The notes beneath the pieces are model-generated. The model was not told the DNA's origin. It saw nothing but the letters and a program-made list of their open reading frames with translations, and ran no database searches. Shown here piece by piece: positions 62,007-64,000 of a stretch of DNA of 64,000 nt. Source of the DNA: DATJPY01 sp035506135 (GTDB lineage: Bacteria; Myxococcota_A; UBA9160; PR03); assembly GCA_035506135.1 (NCBI GenBank), contig DATJPY010000022.1, forward strand, positions 1 to 64,000, in the 5' to 3' direction. Position numbers and translations under genes: made by a program. Every line of letters begins with the position of its first letter. Position 1 is the stretch's first letter.

Positions 62007-63212
62007 TCAGCGCCGGGGCAGGCCGAGCACGCGCTGCGCGATGATGTTGCGTTGGATCTCGGAGGTGCCCGCCGAGATCGTGGCTGCGTAGCTCACCAGG
62101 TACTGCTTCATCCACGGCTTCGGTCCGCGGCTCTCGTCGAAGCTCCAGCCCTCGAACTCCACGTCGAGCGCGTCGACGCCGAGGGCCTCGGTCGCCAGGC
62201 GCGCGGCGCGCTGGGCGATCTCGGAGCCGAAGAGCTTGAGCACCGAGTGCTCGGGCGAGGCCTGGCCGCGGGCGAACTTCGCGAAGCCCCGGTAGCCCAT
62301 GAACCACATCGCCTGCGCGTCGACGTACAGGCTCGCGAGGTCGTCGCGGAGCTTCGGGCTCTCGCCGATCCGCCGGCCGTCGGGCCCGGGCTGGCGCGCG
62401 AGCCCGCGCAGGCGATCGAGCAGATCGTCGAGGCGCCGGGCGGCCGCCAGCCACATCATACCGCGCTCGTGGGCCAGCGAGCCCGCCGAGATCGCCCAGC
62501 CCTGGTTGAGCGGCCCGACGAGGTGATCGCGCGGGACGACCACCTCGTCGAAGAACACCTCGTTGAAGTCCACGTAGTCCCGGTCGGTGAGCTCGGGCAG
62601 CGGCCGCACCCGGACCCCCGGCGCCTTCATGTCGATGATGACGACGCTGATGCCGCGGTGCTTGGGCGCCGCCGGATCGGTGCGCACGAAGCAGAAGCAG
62701 TGGTCCGCGTGGTGCGCTCCCGAGGTCCAGATCTTCTGCCCGGTCACCACGAAGTGGTCGTCGCGCACCTCGGCTCGGGTCGAGAGACCGGCGAGATCGC
62801 TGCCCGCTCCGGGCTCGCTCATCCCCAGGCACCAGGAGATCTCGGCGCGCAGCGTCGGCAGCAGATACCGGCTCTTCAGGAAGTCGCTGCCGTAGTCGTG
62901 GATCGACGGCGCGATGATCCCGAGCCCCTGCGGGTTGGTGCTGCGCTCGACCGGGACCCTCGCCATCTCCTCGTGGTACACGAGCTGCTGTACGGGGGGC
63001 AGGTTCCGCCCCCCGAGCGCGGGCGGCCATCCGGGAACGAGCAGCCCCGCGTCGAAGAGCCGCCGCTGCCAGCGCCGGGACCAGCCGGGCAGGTGGCCGG
63101 AGCTGGTCAGGGGCTCGGCGCGCATCTCCTCCTGCGTCGGCTGGCTCACCTCGAGCCACGCGCGGAGCTCTGCGCGGAATCTCTCCGTCTCGGCGTCGTA
63201 GTGGAGCTGCAC
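62007..63212 (-). CDS. acyl-CoA dehydrogenase, FadE-type
   Basis: A 401-residue acyl-CoA dehydrogenase. It has the flavin-binding CLGMSEPGAGSDLAGL and GQKIWTSGAH, followed by HERGMMWLAAARRLDDLL, and the C-terminal SAGTSEIQRNIIAQRVLGLP. The position of the MCAD catalytic Glu (EGTSQI) is an Ala here, as in FadE proteins that work as half of an alpha2-beta2 enzyme. GTG 63212 starts one base after the next gene's stop. The tandem partner is the gene cut by the window edge. Together they would desaturate a bulky side-chain CoA ester. Confidence 0.92.
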   Translation of the reverse strand: MQLHYDAETERFRAELRAWLEVSQPTQEEMRAEPLTSSGHLPGWSRRWQRRLFDAGLLVPGWPPALGGRNLPPVQQLVYHEEMARVPVERSTNPQGLGIIAPSIHDYGSDFLKSRYLLPTLRAEISWCLGMSEPGAGSDLAGLSTRAEVRDDHFVVTGQKIWTSGAHHADHCFCFVRTDPAAPKHRGISVVIIDMKAPGVRVRPLPELTDRDYVDFNEVFFDEVVVPRDHLVGPLNQGWAISAGSLAHERGMMWLAAARRLDDLLDRLRGLARQPGPDGRRIGESPKLRDDLASLYVDAQAMWFMGYRGFAKFARGQASPEHSVLKLFGSEIAQRAARLATEALGVDALDVEFEGWSFDESRGPKPWMKQYLVSYAATISAGTSEIQRNIIAQRVLGLPRR

Positions 63213-63213
63213 G

Positions 63214-64000
63214 TCAGAGCTCCAGCAGCGCCGCGATGCGCTGGCGGTGCGAGCGGCCCGTGCCGAACAGCGCCTCGAGGGTCTTGGCGCGCTTGACGAA
63301 GAGATGGACGTCGCTCTCCCACGTGTAGCCCATGCCCCCGTGGATCTGGATCGCCTCCTTGCAGACGAGCCGCTGGCAGTCGCTCGCGGCCGCCTTCGCC
63401 ATCGACGCGGCGAGCGCGCGGCGGGGATCGTCCTCGGCCACGGCCATCATCGCGAAGTAGCCAGTGGCCCGGGCCTTCTCGATCTGCACGAACATGTCGG
63501 CGCACTTGTGCTGGACGGCCTGGAAGGCTCCGATCGGCTGGTCGAACTGGCGCCGGCTCCCGGCGTGCTCGAGGGTCCGGTCGAGCAGGCTCTGGCAGGT
63601 GCCCACGCACTCGAGCGCCGCGGCGACCGTGGCGCGCTCGAGCGCGCGCCCGAGGGCGGGCGCGCAGCGGCCCGGTGTGCCGAGCACGCGGTCGGGGCCG
63701 ACGCGCACGCCGTCGAAGGACAGATGGGCGAGCGGGCGGCTCGGGTCGAGCGCGACCACCCGGCGCGCCTTCGCGGCTCCCTGCGGCACCACGAACAGCG
63801 CCACGCCGTCGCCCGCGTCGACGCGAGCGGCCACCGCGATCTCGTCGGCCGCGTCGCCATCGAGCACGTAGGAGCGCTCTCCCTCCAGGACCCAGTCGCT
63901 CCCCGCGCGTCGCGCGTGCAGGCTCTCGCCGGGCTCGTGCTCCGCTGCGCGGCCGTGATCGATGGCGAGCGCGCCGCGCAGCGCGCCCTCTCCCGCCGGC
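63214..64000 (-). CDS. acyl-CoA dehydrogenase, second subunit (5' end beyond window)
   Basis: The frame stays open to base 64000, so the N-terminal half of the gene lies outside. The visible 260 residues are the middle and C-terminal domains: GSDWVLEGERSYVLDGDAAD (beta domain), LECVGTCQSLLDRTLEHAGSR, RRQFDQPIGAFQAVQHKCAD, and the closing IHGGMGYTWESDVHLFVKRA. This IHGGxGYTWE pattern is the hallmark of the second FadE-type subunit. The gene is the upstream partner of the neighbouring dehydrogenase, and the operon may extend further beyond the window. Confidence 0.9.
   Translation of the reverse strand, partial: PAGEGALRGALAIDHGRAAEHEPGESLHARRAGSDWVLEGERSYVLDGDAADEIAVAARVDAGDGVALFVVPQGAAKARRVVALDPSRPLAHLSFDGVRVGPDRVLGTPGRCAPALGRALERATVAAALECVGTCQSLLDRTLEHAGSRRQFDQPIGAFQAVQHKCADMFVQIEKARATGYFAMMAVAEDDPRRALAASMAKAAASDCQRLVCKEAIQIHGGMGYTWESDVHLFVKRAKTLEALFGTGRSHRQRIAALLEL

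Overview
The window is very GC-rich, gene-dense bacterial DNA that is open at both ends: the first and last genes are cut by the window edges. Several features point to a Gram-negative, probably environmental heterotroph. These are a lipoprotein signal, a small outer-membrane-like protein, a c-type-heme surface protein, a sigma-54 type promoter and a possible PEP-CTERM protein. The catabolic genes (paired acyl-CoA dehydrogenases, an Ltp2-like aldolase, P450s, an AveC-like protein) resemble families common in actinobacteria. I infer a myxobacterial/deltaproteobacterial or Binatota-like lineage, but no rRNA or marker gene here fixes the taxonomy.

Layout. 1-6.7 kb: an aromatic-ring monooxygenase (MhpA-like), three alpha/beta hydrolases, a cupin, an SDR lacking the usual catalytic tyrosine, a DsbA-fold isomerase and a UbiA-like membrane protein. 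6.7-11.1 kb: a CrtI-like FAD oxidoreductase coupled to a DUF2834 protein, a truncated serine hydrolase and small exported proteins. 11.1-18.3 kb: an amidohydrolase, an SDR, and a minus-strand set coding for a type I extradiol dioxygenase, an ACMSD-like amidohydrolase, an alpha/beta hydrolase and a DAO-type oxidase. This set lies opposite a TetR gene, with a clear 24-bp palindromic operator between them. 18.3-18.7 kb is a deletion scar: the 3' ends of an acyl-CoA dehydrogenase and an amidohydrolase abut with their 5' parts missing. 18.7-25.8 kb: a possible PEP-CTERM protein, a CLC chloride protein with CBS domains, tRNA-Arg(TCG) beside a gene tail, a Baeyer-Villiger-type monooxygenase and a C69 peptidase.

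25.9-38.7 kb: an XRE regulator, an ECF sigma/anti-sigma pair, a large beta-propeller protein with one CXXCH heme site, an LMF-like membrane protein, a metallophosphatase operon, an OmpR/histidine-kinase pair, aroD and a DUF2846 lipoprotein. 38.8-44.3 kb: a 1006-residue winged-helix/ATPase/TPR regulator followed by an Abhydrolase_10 protein and a DUF2889 protein. 44.3-45.2 kb is a rearranged stretch with a glycosyltransferase tail and a near-consensus sigma-54 promoter that appears to drive asnB and an ELM1-like gene.

48.3-64 kb is the most striking region: at least 14 minus-strand genes with no gap above 50 bases. They code for two acyl-CoA dehydrogenases, an amidohydrolase, three cytochromes P450, four SDRs, an aldehyde dehydrogenase, an AveC-like membrane protein, a signal-less periplasmic-binding-type protein, and a DUF35-Ltp2 fusion. 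I read it as one catabolic operon for a polycyclic, steroid- or terpenoid-like substrate: P450s and dehydrogenases oxidise it, acyl-CoA dehydrogenases desaturate the side chain, and the aldolase fusion cleaves it. The substrate is unknown.
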